From an uncultured Bacteroidales bacterium (GTDB lineage Bacteria; Bacteroidota; Bacteroidia; Bacteroidales; Bacteroidaceae): a DNA stretch of 64,000 bases. Both the position numbers and the translations under genes were made by a program. Each line of letters begins with the position of its first letter. The stretch's first letter is position 1. Under the pieces are notes generated by a model, which saw only the letters and a program-made list of their open reading frames with translations, ran no database searches and was not told where the DNA came from. This document shows positions 25,766 through 34,006 of the stretch, piece by piece. The DNA lies in contig CADALZ010000008.1 of assembly GCA_902788865.1 (NCBI GenBank), positions 1 to 64,000 of the forward strand. Reading direction: 5' to 3'.

Positions 25766-27007
25766 CTATTTCAGTTTCCCTACTATCACATAGTTATTAT
25801 CATCATCGTCTATAGAGTCATAGAATGTACGGAGCTTTAGTCGTTCCTTGTCGTCAAGGCCACCTTTATCTAAGCGTTCTTCAATGCGTTGCATCAGGAC
25901 GTCGGGAGGCAGATTGAGGCAGAAGTCACCATTGAAAGTAACTCCGTAATTAAGCCCTATGTTTATCATTCCCAGCTTGTCCACACATAGATTGATAGCA
26001 CTGCCTTTCAAGGTCTTCTTATCTACTATCACACGATGGGCTACATTATATTCATAGGTACCATACTGCGGATTAATCTTCCCGCGTTCCACGTATATCG
26101 CAGAATAATAAGAGGGCGTTTCTTCCTGACCGTAATAGTCGCCATCGTTCTTCTTCACATAGTTCACCTGTGTAGCAGAAGGTATCAGCTTATTGGTAGC
26201 TGGGTAATAATGGTAAGTGCTGTCTCGCTCCGTGAGATAGTAAAAGAGGGAATACATGTAATAGTCTTCACCTACATCCAGCAGGACAGACTCGGCATCT
26301 ACCCAGAAACTATCACCATAGATAGGATCCACGATGCCCATATTCCAGAAATAAGAAGCAGGGAAGGTCTGCTCCACGTTCCCCTCCTTATCTTCAATCC
26401 AGATGGCTCTTTCATAATGAGACAGTGGAGTTTGAGAATAGATTAACTTGTCTTTATAGGGTGCCGACGTGAGGTAGTAGGTGGTCTGTCCCTGATCTAT
26501 GGAGCGTTTGAACTCTCCCGTTTTCAAGTCATAGACTTTGGTACTCCTTACCAAGTTGGCATAGATTTCTCCTTTCTCTTCATCGATATAGATAGAGTGA
26601 CAGACCCTCTCGAAATTTCCAGGCCCTTCTCCCCCATTGATGGTAGAGACATAGTGCCCTTGTCTATCGAAGATTAGGATTCTTAGACTCATATTGTTTA
26701 TCCACACTAAGTAGTTACCGTGTGAGTAGATTCTACCAGCCCCCACCATAATGTCTTTGCTGCCTCCTTCCAGCTTCACAATCTCATAGTCACAATAATC
26801 ACTGAGCGGGAAGTCTATGGGGTGGTCGAAATCGAACTTGTCATAGTCCACCACTATCAGGGAGTCTGTACCGTTCTTCAATGGTACTCTCTCTGCTACC
26901 ACAGGGCAGTCGGCCAGCGTAACGTTTTTCCCAGTCTCGGAGCCACAGCCAATCATTATCAAGCCACAGACTCCTACGAATAATGCTAAATTCAGATTTG
27001 TTTTCAT
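25766..27007 (-). CDS. 6-bladed beta-propeller lipoprotein (type 2, copy B)
   Basis: 413 residues; lipoprotein signal MKTNLNLALFVGVCGLIMIG then C. It is the paralogue of the protein at 23067. Residues 20-75 (GSETGKNVTL onward, with LKNGTDSLIVVDYDKFDFDH) and the C-terminus (DDDNNYVIVGKLK) are almost unchanged, while residues about 90-330 are diverged. Blade motifs such as ILIFDRQGHYVSTINGGEGP and TKVYDLKTGEFKRSIDQG remain. A 24-26 nt segment covering its start codon is present twice in tandem (about 27000-27049), and an inverted-repeat element separates it from the type 1 gene. Function is unknown. Confidence 0.8.
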   Translation of the reverse strand: MKTNLNLALFVGVCGLIMIGCGSETGKNVTLADCPVVAERVPLKNGTDSLIVVDYDKFDFDHPIDFPLSDYCDYEIVKLEGGSKDIMVGAGRIYSHGNYLVWINNMSLRILIFDRQGHYVSTINGGEGPGNFERVCHSIYIDEEKGEIYANLVRSTKVYDLKTGEFKRSIDQGQTTYYLTSAPYKDKLIYSQTPLSHYERAIWIEDKEGNVEQTFPASYFWNMGIVDPIYGDSFWVDAESVLLDVGEDYYMYSLFYYLTERDSTYHYYPATNKLIPSATQVNYVKKNDGDYYGQEETPSYYSAIYVERGKINPQYGTYEYNVAHRVIVDKKTLKGSAINLCVDKLGMINIGLNYGVTFNGDFCLNLPPDVLMQRIEERLDKGGLDDKERLKLRTFYDSIDDDDNNYVIVGKLK

Positions 27008-27034
27008 ATCACCTTATTCAAGTTGGTTTTCATA

Positions 27035-27289
27035 TCATCTTATTCAAGTTTCGTAGGTGATGCCATAGGCATCTTATATGGTAGCCAGCCATGTCAATGG
27101 CTGGTAATGTGGATGTTACAAGATAGCGTGCCGTAGGTATGCAATAAATTGGGGTAGCGTACCTAAAGGCACACATTCTATGACCGGCATTTATCCTGCC
27201 ATTGACATGGCAGGCTACCTCTATTAAGCCCCGCTGGGGCTTTGCCTTACGGAATGTCAGCATACTTGCGAAACTTGAGTCATCTTATT
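27035..27289. mobile_element. MITE-like inverted-repeat element (copy 2, 235 bp plus target duplication)
   Basis: The element spans 27045-27279. Ends are CAAGTTTCG (27045-27053) and CGAAACTTGAG (27269-27279). The direct repeat TCATCTTATT flanks it at 27035-27044 and 27280-27289. In the paralogous pair A the same junction is uninterrupted (the 24321-gene stop region directly joins the type 2 start), an internal empty-site comparison. The interior holds palindromes: AGCCATGTCAATGGCT near 27085 faces TGCCATTGACATGGCA near 27207, with compensating changes, and a GTGCCGTAGG/CCTAAAGGCAC pair lies between. No coding capacity. Confidence 0.7.
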
Positions 27290-28622
27290 TTAATACGGCT
27301 ATCAGTAATATCGGGTTATCCTCCTCCCCTGTCCTCGCTATCACATCCAGTAGCTGCTGCTTCTGCGGGGCAGCGGGGGATTTCTTTAGGTCTTCCACGA
27401 ATTTCTCATAATCGGAAGAACCAGGAATTAAAGGTTGAATCCAGTATCTCCCATTAGAACGGAATTTTGCCAAGAAGTCACCACCATTTATGTCATTAGT
27501 TAGGATAAAGTTACGCTCTAACCTTAAGAGCGGACGGCCATAATGTTGCACAAATGGATCTTTTCTCTCAGTTATTATCCCCTTACGCTTTACCATACTT
27601 ACAGAGTGACTCGTCTTATCATAGCGATAAGTATAGATCTGCTCACCTTTACTACCTATGAAATATATACAGGTGGGAGTTGGATGATAACTACCATAAG
27701 TGTAATAGTCAAAAGACTTTCTTTGCTTTACCCACTCATGCATCAGTTCATAATCTCCCTTTTCTTCACCAGTATAAATGGAATATTTAGGCTTATATGT
27801 TTGTGTTGATGTCTCATAGACATAGATGGTATCTGTATCTGGAAGTTTGAATGTAAGCTCATTATTTGTAAAATCAACTGTAGTCAGCTCTTCTCTCCAA
27901 TATTGATACCATCCTTCACCATGACCTCTATGTTCATCAGACAGAATGTCTTTTTCATGACCAATATGTGCTGGATTCTTGAATATTTTCTGTTTGGTAA
28001 AAGTGTTATCAGTGATAGCTACTGACCATAGTGGATCATTAGGGTGAAACATTTGCAACACTGGTATATTCCTAAAGACTAAGTAATTCCCTTTATATAC
28101 CACTAACTTAGCATAACCACCATCAAATAGCTTTTCAGGCCATTCTTTGTTTGCATATCTTTTGAGATGCCCTTCAAAGTCGAATACCAATATACCTTGT
28201 GACCCTGTTTCTATGTAGATTTCTTTGGTATCATTGTCTATTAAGAAATCGACCAACGTTATATATTCGCCAGGTCCCTGCCCCCTCTTGCCGATGGTAT
28301 TCAAGAACTTGCCATCACGGGTAAAGCGATACACAGATACACTTCTCATTGTACTAACATAGATATTGTCATCAGTAATTTCTACTTTTTCCACATTAGA
28401 TAACAATAGTTTTTCAGAAGTCTCCAGCTTCACTATCTCTACACGCTCTACAGCATCGCTGAGATTCAGAGCAGAAACTTCCTTCACATTCTCTGAGAGG
28501 TTAATCACAGGCAATCCTTCTTCGACTTCTTCCGCCCCCTCTGCTTCTGGATTGGCTTTGGCAGCGTTGCATCCCGTGAGGCTTATCAGCATCAGGAAAG
28601 AATAAAATAAGTGCTTCTTCAT
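27285..28622 (-). CDS. 6-bladed beta-propeller lipoprotein (type 1, copy B)
   Basis: 445 residues; signal MKKHLFYSFLMLISLTGCNA with the lipid Cys at position 18, followed by a Glu/Ala-rich linker. Propeller motifs: SVSVYRFTRDGKFLNTIGKR, GPGEYITLVDFL, ILVFDFEGHLKRYANKEW. It parallels the protein at 24321: the N-terminal 60 and the C-terminal 45 residues are highly alike, the centre is not. It opens the duplicated four-gene run 28622 to 23067. The stop codon lies within the right-hand flank of the inverted-repeat element, so the insertion just missed the coding region. Confidence 0.82.
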   Translation of the reverse strand: MKKHLFYSFLMLISLTGCNAAKANPEAEGAEEVEEGLPVINLSENVKEVSALNLSDAVERVEIVKLETSEKLLLSNVEKVEITDDNIYVSTMRSVSVYRFTRDGKFLNTIGKRGQGPGEYITLVDFLIDNDTKEIYIETGSQGILVFDFEGHLKRYANKEWPEKLFDGGYAKLVVYKGNYLVFRNIPVLQMFHPNDPLWSVAITDNTFTKQKIFKNPAHIGHEKDILSDEHRGHGEGWYQYWREELTTVDFTNNELTFKLPDTDTIYVYETSTQTYKPKYSIYTGEEKGDYELMHEWVKQRKSFDYYTYGSYHPTPTCIYFIGSKGEQIYTYRYDKTSHSVSMVKRKGIITERKDPFVQHYGRPLLRLERNFILTNDINGGDFLAKFRSNGRYWIQPLIPGSSDYEKFVEDLKKSPAAPQKQQLLDVIARTGEEDNPILLIAVLK

Positions 28623-28648
28623 AACGCGAACATTTTAAAAGTTTGCGG

Positions 28649-28706
28649 CAAATATAGCATAGGAAGGGCTGAAACGCTACGTTTTCAGTTCAGTCCACAG
28701 TTCAGT
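28649..28706 (-). promoter_or_regulatory. Promoter/operator of propeller pair B
   Basis: Minus-strand TATATTTG at 28656-28649. CAGTTCAGT twice, 12 nt apart (28686 and 28698 in plus coordinates), in the same position as before pair A. Confidence 0.55.
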
Positions 28707-28743
28707 GGATGGGATTTACATGGTATGATTCCTATATTCTATC

Positions 28744-28900
28744 TATTATGCACCATTACGAGGCTTGCATAATAGTATTATGCAACGGAGATAAAACCAT
28801 TATGCAGATGGCGTAATACTATTATGCAGCCGACGTAATGCCTTTACGCTTACGCCATAATGGTGTTATGATTCAATGATAACAACTGTATTATGCTGCA
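28744..28900. repeat. ATTATGC/GCATAAT word array
   Basis: The words ATTATGC, GCATAAT and variants (CGTAAT, CATAATGG) recur about ten times in both orientations. The core TTGCATAATA-G-TATTATGCAA (28765-28785) is a perfect palindrome around one base. No open frame or promoter is convincing here. Confidence 0.5.
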
Positions 28901-28970
28901 AAACAAGGCTGCAAAACGTCGCATTCAGCATGCGAATGCACACTAAAATCACTATTTAAGGGCACTATCT

Positions 28971-29050
28971 TCCACATCTTCCACACATCTTCCACGAGAT
29001 AATGCATGATGTATATGCCACCGTGGAAGATGGAAGATGTGGAAGATGTT
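28971..29050. repeat. CTTCCACA repeat forming a long hairpin with a T run
   Basis: Three CATCTTCCAC-type words (about 28974-29000) face three complementary GTGGAAGATG words (about 29023-29049), so a stem of up to about 25 bp can form in several registers. A run of six T follows on the plus strand. There is no plus-strand gene upstream for it to terminate; trkH is read on the other strand and ends just after it. Confidence 0.55.
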
Positions 29051-29054
29051 TTTT

Positions 29055-30506
29055 CTAATTTCTATTCCAGAAGCTGGGATTGAAGAGGATGAGGATGGAG
29101 AATAGCTCCAAACGCCCTAAAAGCATGAGGAACGAAACTATCCATTTCCCTACATCAGGCAGCAGGTGCCATTGAAATTCATGGCCACTGGTGCTGAGGC
29201 CAGGCCCCATGTTGCTCAGTGGAGACACCACACACCCCACGGCCTCTGTGAAGGGCAGCCCCATGACCATGAATATCAGCGTGCATATCACCACGATGAT
29301 GAAATAGAGCATGCAGAATGCCATCACGGTGGAGATGAGCTGTGGAGCCACAGCCTGCTTGTTGATGCGTACAGGAAGCACAGCGTAGGGGTGCAAGATG
29401 TGACGGAACTCATTCTTCACGGTCTTCATCAGCACCACCCAGCGTATCATCTTCATGCCACCACTGGTGCTACCAGCACAAGCACCTATCATCATAGGGA
29501 CTACAAGCAGTCCCCATGCCACTGAGGGCCAAGCCATGATGTCACTGGTGGAGAATCCACTGGAGGTGTGCAGAGACACCACTTGGAAGAGCGATTTGCG
29601 GAAGGCTTCTTCGCCTCCCATGCCCGTCTGGGCAAAAAGTATCAGCGTGATGAGCAGCGTAAGGCCCACTACGGAACTGAGATAATAGCGCAATTCGGTG
29701 TCATCGGCAAACTTGCGGAACTTGCGCTGCAGGAACATCAGCTGCAGGTTGAAGTTGATGCCACAGATAAACATGAAGAGCGTGATGACATACTCGATGT
29801 AGGCCGAATGGTAGTAGGCTATGCTCTCCTGATGGGTAGAGAACCCACCAGTGCCCGTGGTGGAGAACGCATGGCAGATGCTGTCGAACGGACTCATGCC
29901 TCCCAACAATAGAAGCACGAAGACGAGGATGGTGAAGCCTGCATAGAGCGACCAGAGCCACTTGGCCGTGACGCCAATGCGTGGCGTGACCTTGCTGCGT
30001 GTGGGGCCGCTGACCTCTGCTGCAAACACCTGTAAGCTGCTGCTGCCGAAGACGGGCAGTATGGCAAGGGTGAACATCAGGATGCCCAAGCCTCCCATCC
30101 ACTGCGTGAAGCAGCGCCAGAAAAGCAAGCCATGGGGCATGGAGTCTATGTCTGTGAGGATGGTGGAACCCGTGCTGGTGATGCCCGACATGGATTCGAA
30201 AAACGCATCCGTCACACTGGGAATATGCCCTCCGATGAGGTAGGGTAGGGTTCCGAAGATAGTGAAAGCCAGCCATGAGAGCGTCACCAGCACATAGCCA
30301 TCGCGTCTGGTGAACTGGCGTGGTGCCTTGCGCCCTATAAGAAATAAGGTGAGGGCAGCTACGCAGGTGACTATCGTAGAGATGATGAGGCTCTGCAAGG
30401 CATCGTCTTGGTAGCAGAATGAAACGCCGCTGCTTATGGCGAGCATCAGCGTCTCTATGCCCAGCAAGATGCCTACCAGTCGGAATATGGTCTTAAACCT
30501 TATCAT
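29055..30506 (-). CDS. trkH: Trk-type potassium uptake protein TrkH
   Basis: 483 residues, eight or more membrane helices with four pore-loop regions of the Trk/Ktr superfamily. The filter segments are recognisable: GITSTGSTIL, FSTTGTGGFST, TSSGFSTSD and VVSPLSNMGPGLS. GSTSGGMKMIRW between the third and fourth units is the intramembrane-loop motif of the family. It is the channel-like subunit that moves K+ through the inner membrane. The start overlaps the trkA stop by 4 nt, so the pair is coupled. The length equals that of other Bacteroidetes TrkH proteins. Confidence 0.96.
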   Translation of the reverse strand: MIRFKTIFRLVGILLGIETLMLAISSGVSFCYQDDALQSLIISTIVTCVAALTLFLIGRKAPRQFTRRDGYVLVTLSWLAFTIFGTLPYLIGGHIPSVTDAFFESMSGITSTGSTILTDIDSMPHGLLFWRCFTQWMGGLGILMFTLAILPVFGSSSLQVFAAEVSGPTRSKVTPRIGVTAKWLWSLYAGFTILVFVLLLLGGMSPFDSICHAFSTTGTGGFSTHQESIAYYHSAYIEYVITLFMFICGINFNLQLMFLQRKFRKFADDTELRYYLSSVVGLTLLITLILFAQTGMGGEEAFRKSLFQVVSLHTSSGFSTSDIMAWPSVAWGLLVVPMMIGACAGSTSGGMKMIRWVVLMKTVKNEFRHILHPYAVLPVRINKQAVAPQLISTVMAFCMLYFIIVVICTLIFMVMGLPFTEAVGCVVSPLSNMGPGLSTSGHEFQWHLLPDVGKWIVSFLMLLGRLELFSILILFNPSFWNRN

Positions 30507-31843
30507 TTGAAGTATCGCTCTATTTTCTGAATCATGCCACTGAGGCTGAACACCATCACATGGTCGCCTTTCTCGATGAGCGTGTTGCCGTTTACCACCA
30601 TGCCCTCGCCCCTTCGCACCAGTCCGCCTATGGTGATGCCCTTAGGCAGTCCGAGGTCTTTCACCTTGTCCTTGGTGATGCGTGAGTCTTCCTTCACGAT
30701 GAATTCTGCCACATCGGCATCAGCAAAGGTGAGGCACTTCACATTCTCCACATCGGCATCGAGCATCATCTGGTAGATGCGGCTGGCGGCTATCTTCTTC
30801 TTGTTGATCACCGTACCTATGTCCAGGCTCTCTGCCATGCCTATATAGTCGATGTTCTCTACTTCTGCTACGCTTTTCTGCACGCCATAGCGCTTGGTAG
30901 CCAAGCAGGAGAGTATGTTGGTCTCTGCATTACCAGTGAGGGCAATGAAGGCATCGGTGGTCTCCAAACCCTCGTTCAGAAGGATCTCCGTGTCTCGACC
31001 GTCGCCTCCGATGGTGAGCACACGATTGTCGAAGATATTGTTGAGGCGTGCTATGCGCTCAGGGTCTTGCTCTATGATTTTCACGTTCATATAGTCGGGC
31101 ACATACATCGCTGTACGAATGGCTATGCGACTGCCGCCCATAATCATCACGCTGCGCACATCTGGATAGTCTTCTTTTCCTGCTATTTTGCGGATGTAAG
31201 GCACATACTTGCGAGTGGTAGTGAAATAGACAATGTCGCCCAACTTGATGAAATCGTCGCCTCGTGGGATGAGGGTATCACTGCCTCGCCTGATGGCCAC
31301 TACGTGGTAGGGCAGGTTGGGCGCGCCCAGTGTCTTGAGCTGCACATTGAGGATCTCGGCATTCTCACGCATCTTCACGCCCACCAAAATCAAGGCTCCG
31401 TCGCAGATTTCCCACCATTGGCGCACCCAGCTCATCTTGATGGCCGATACGATTTCCTTAGCTGCCAGATGCTCTGGATAGATGAGAGACCCTACACCCA
31501 TTTTGCGGAAAAACTCCTGAGCATGCGGATCCAGATATTCATAGTTGTCTATGCGTGCCACCGTCTTATGTGCGCCCAGATCGGCAGCAAACATGCAGGA
31601 GGTGAGGTTGCGGCTCTCATCGGGAGTCACGGCTATGAAGAGGTCGGCTTTGCCAGCACCCACGTCTTTCAGCGTATGGATACTGCTGGGACTGCCCACT
31701 GCCGTCATGAGGTCGAAGTTGCTGCTTAGCGCAGTGAGTTTCTCCTCATTCTCGTCGATAAGGGTAATGTCCTGATTCTCGCGTGAAAGCATCTTAGCGA
31801 GATGGGTTCCTACGGCTCCAGCGCCGGCAATGACTATCTTCAT
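30503..31843 (-). CDS. trkA: Trk system regulatory subunit TrkA
   Basis: 446 residues made of two RCK units, each a Rossmann NAD-binding domain plus a TrkA-C domain. The first begins MKIVIAGAGAVGTHLAKMLS (GxGxxG), the second near residue 230 with VRSVMIMGGSRIAIRTAMYV. Acidic residues after the second strand (LIDENEEKL, IIEQDPERI) bind the nucleotide ribose. TrkA gates TrkH in response to NAD(H)/ATP. It is the first gene of the trkA-trkH pair. Upstream, between it and dxs, lies an exact 8-nt repeat, so its expression could vary with repeat number if it is read from the dxs transcript. Confidence 0.96.
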   Translation of the reverse strand: MKIVIAGAGAVGTHLAKMLSRENQDITLIDENEEKLTALSSNFDLMTAVGSPSSIHTLKDVGAGKADLFIAVTPDESRNLTSCMFAADLGAHKTVARIDNYEYLDPHAQEFFRKMGVGSLIYPEHLAAKEIVSAIKMSWVRQWWEICDGALILVGVKMRENAEILNVQLKTLGAPNLPYHVVAIRRGSDTLIPRGDDFIKLGDIVYFTTTRKYVPYIRKIAGKEDYPDVRSVMIMGGSRIAIRTAMYVPDYMNVKIIEQDPERIARLNNIFDNRVLTIGGDGRDTEILLNEGLETTDAFIALTGNAETNILSCLATKRYGVQKSVAEVENIDYIGMAESLDIGTVINKKKIAASRIYQMMLDADVENVKCLTFADADVAEFIVKEDSRITKDKVKDLGLPKGITIGGLVRRGEGMVVNGNTLIEKGDHVMVFSLSGMIQKIERYFK

Positions 31844-31853
31844 AACTTTTTAG

Positions 31854-31921
31854 ATGCAAAAATGCAAAGATGCAAAAATGCAAGAATGCAAGAATGCAAA
31901 GATGCAAGAATGCAAAAATGC
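31854..31921. repeat. 8-nt microsatellite ATGCAARA, about 8.5 units
   Basis: ATGC begins at 31854, 31862, 31870, 31878, 31886, 31894, 31902, 31910 and 31918: an exact 8-nt period with A/G variation at one position. It fills most of the 79-nt gap between the dxs stop and the trkA start and ends 10 nt from the trkA ATG. Confidence 0.85.
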
Positions 31922-31922
31922 T

Positions 31923-33830
31923 TTAATATTTTAATCTTTTAATCTTGTCAAGTATGCTCTCAGCATCGATGCCACATAGCTTGTAGAGCTCTGACACCTT
32001 GCCATGCTCCACAAAGCAGTCGGGGATACCTAAGCGTTCTACCTTTGGTGTGAATCCGTGAGCACTCATAAACTCAAGCACAGCACTGCCCATGCCACCC
32101 GTCAAGGCACCATCTTCCAAAGTAATGATGCGCTTGAATCGCTGGCCAACTTCCGTAAGCAGTTCTTCGTCAAGCGGTTTCACGAAGCGCATGTCATAAT
32201 GGGCGATGCTCATGCCCGTCTCTGCTTCTGCCTGCTCTATGGCTTTGATGGCTTGATAGCCGATAGGGCCTATGCTCAGCACAGCCATGTCGGTGCCCTC
32301 TTTCAAGCATCGGCCCTTACCCACAGGTACTTCTTCTAAAGCGCAACGCCAATCTGCCAAGACACCTCTTCCGCGTGGATAGCGAATCACAAAAGGCCCC
32401 TTGCCAGGCAGTTGTGCGGTGTACATCAGTCGGCGAAGCTCATGCTCATTCATGGGGGAGGCAATGGTGAGGTTTGGCACTGTGCGCAGAATGGCCATAT
32501 CCAGCATGCCATGATGCGTAGGTCCGTCTTCACCAACCAATCCGGCACGATCGAGGCAAATCACTACGGGCAGACTGAGCAAGGCTATATCATGCACGAT
32601 GTTGTCAAACGCACGCTGCATGAAAGAGGAGTAGATGCTCAGAAACGGTTGCAATCCCTCTTTAGCCAGTCCGCCTGCGAAAGTAGCTGCATGCCCTTCG
32701 GCAATGCCCACGTCGAAAGCCCTGTTTGGCATGGCATCCATCAGCATATTCATGGAGCTTCCAGAAGGCATGGCAGGCGTGATGCCTACAATGCGTGGAT
32801 TCAGATGGGCCAGTTCTACCAGCGTATGGCCGAACACCTCTTGGAATCTTGGAGGCAGTCCCTGCGTGTTTTCATGCTGCTGTTCTCCTGTCTTAGGATC
32901 GAATTTACCAGCGGCATGCCAAGCGGCAGGATTCTTCTCGGCAGGTTCGAAGCCCTTGCCTTTCTTGGTGTGCAGATGTAGGAGCTTAGGCCCCTTCATC
33001 TCCTTGAGCTGCTTCAAGACACGCACCAAGTTCTGCACATCGTGCCCATTGATAGGTCCGAAGTAGCGTATGTTCATACCCTCGAAGATGTTTTGCTGCT
33101 GCGCAATGGTGCTCTTCAGGCTGTTTCCCAAGCGGATGAGCGACTTGCGGCGATCATCGTCCATCAAGCCCATCTTTTGCAGCACCTTCGAAGCCTTATA
33201 CCTTATATTATTATAGCCCTCGGTAGTGGTGAGATTCAGCAGATACTCCTTCATGCCTCCCACACTGTTGTCGATAGACATGTTGTTGTCGTTCAGGATG
33301 ATAAGCAGGTCGTTCGGATGGCTCGACACGTTGTTGAGTCCTTCAAACGCCAATCCGCCGCTCATGCTGCCATCACCTATCACAGCCACCACATGGCGGT
33401 CGGTCTCCCCTTTTATCTGAGCAGCCACAGCCATGCCGAGGGCAGCAGAGATAGAGTTGCTGGCATGTCCGCAGGCGAAGGTATCATATTCACTCTCCAA
33501 AGGGGAAGGGAAGGGGCGTATGCCGCCCAGCTTTCGGTTGGTGGAGAAGGCCTCTCTGCGTCCTGTGAGTATCTTGTGTCCATAGGCCTGATGCCCCACG
33601 TCCCACACGATGCGGTCGTAAGGTGTCTGGAACACATAGTGCAGAGCTACAGTCAGCTCCACTGTTCCAAGGCTGGCAGCAAAGTGACCTGGATTGCAAG
33701 AAACTTCCTTGATGATATCATCGCGAAGCTCCTTGCAGACCTCGGGCAACTGGCTGACTTTCAGCTTTCGCAGATCCTCAGGCACATTTATGTCATTCAG
33801 TAATAGATGTCTTTCTATCTTGTCATTCAT
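31923..33830 (-). CDS. dxs: 1-deoxy-D-xylulose-5-phosphate synthase
   Basis: 635 residues, standard length. The TPP-binding motif [16 protein letters not shown] with downstream [10 protein letters not shown] lies near 152-185. The N-terminal His of [12 protein letters not shown] and the [14 protein letters not shown] segment are in place. The transketolase C-terminal domains carry [16 protein letters not shown] and YPRGRGV. DXS condenses pyruvate and glyceraldehyde 3-phosphate, the first step of the non-mevalonate isoprenoid pathway, and also feeds thiamine and pyridoxal synthesis. The gene leads the dxs-trkA-trkH run on the minus strand and has its own -7 element at 33855-33862. Confidence 0.97.
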   Translation of the reverse strand: MNDKIERHLLLNDINVPEDLRKLKVSQLPEVCKELRDDIIKEVSCNPGHFAASLGTVELTVALHYVFQTPYDRIVWDVGHQAYGHKILTGRREAFSTNRKLGGIRPFPSPLESEYDTFACGHASNSISAALGMAVAAQIKGETDRHVVAVIGDGSMSGGLAFEGLNNVSSHPNDLLIILNDNNMSIDNSVGGMKEYLLNLTTTEGYNNIRYKASKVLQKMGLMDDDRRKSLIRLGNSLKSTIAQQQNIFEGMNIRYFGPINGHDVQNLVRVLKQLKEMKGPKLLHLHTKKGKGFEPAEKNPAAWHAAGKFDPKTGEQQHENTQGLPPRFQEVFGHTLVELAHLNPRIVGITPAMPSGSSMNMLMDAMPNRAFDVGIAEGHAATFAGGLAKEGLQPFLSIYSSFMQRAFDNIVHDIALLSLPVVICLDRAGLVGEDGPTHHGMLDMAILRTVPNLTIASPMNEHELRRLMYTAQLPGKGPFVIRYPRGRGVLADWRCALEEVPVGKGRCLKEGTDMAVLSIGPIGYQAIKAIEQAEAETGMSIAHYDMRFVKPLDEELLTEVGQRFKRIITLEDGALTGGMGSAVLEFMSAHGFTPKVERLGIPDCFVEHGKVSELYKLCGIDAESILDKIKRLKY

Positions 33831-33854
33831 GCGTAAACTGTCACTTTTATGCTG

Positions 33855-33862
33855 CGAAGATA
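33855..33862 (-). promoter_or_regulatory. -7 promoter element for dxs
   Basis: Minus-strand TATCTTCG, 24 nt upstream of the dxs ATG, one mismatch to TAnnTTTG. Confidence 0.5.
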
Positions 33863-33903
33863 ATAAAAAAAATGCATACTCGGAGAGAAGAACCTATTTT
33901 TAA

Positions 33904-33969
33904 GCAGTTGGGCGATTCTTTTTCCGCAGTTGCGAAGATTTTTTTTCCTAACTATGAAAAAAGCATTAT
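33904..33969. repeat. 22-nt periodic repeat between dxs and the GSCFA gene
   Basis: GCAGTTG recurs 22 nt apart at 33904 and 33926, each followed by a G-(A)-rich step and a long T run ending in CC or C. A third, weaker unit beginning CTAACTATG at 33948 completes three units and runs into the plus-strand promoter. Confidence 0.55.
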
Positions 33970-33974
33970 CTTTG
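33967..33974 (+). promoter_or_regulatory. -7 promoter element for the GSCFA-murF operon
   Basis: TATCTTTG, 32 nt before the ATG at 34007. It excludes the longer open frame that begins at 33872. Confidence 0.6.
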
Positions 33975-34006
33975 TCGGATGTAATAAAAGAAAAACTTGC
34001 AGCCGC

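Noticed and set aside
29055..31843. trkH-trkA as a horizontally acquired unit because of the nearby word arrays
   Set aside because: Both proteins are full length and ordinary, with codon use like their neighbours; the arrays occur beside housekeeping genes throughout the window.
31854..31921. CRISPR array at the 8-nt repeat or at the 22-nt repeats
   Set aside because: Repeats are too short, spacers of unique sequence are missing, and no cas gene is present.
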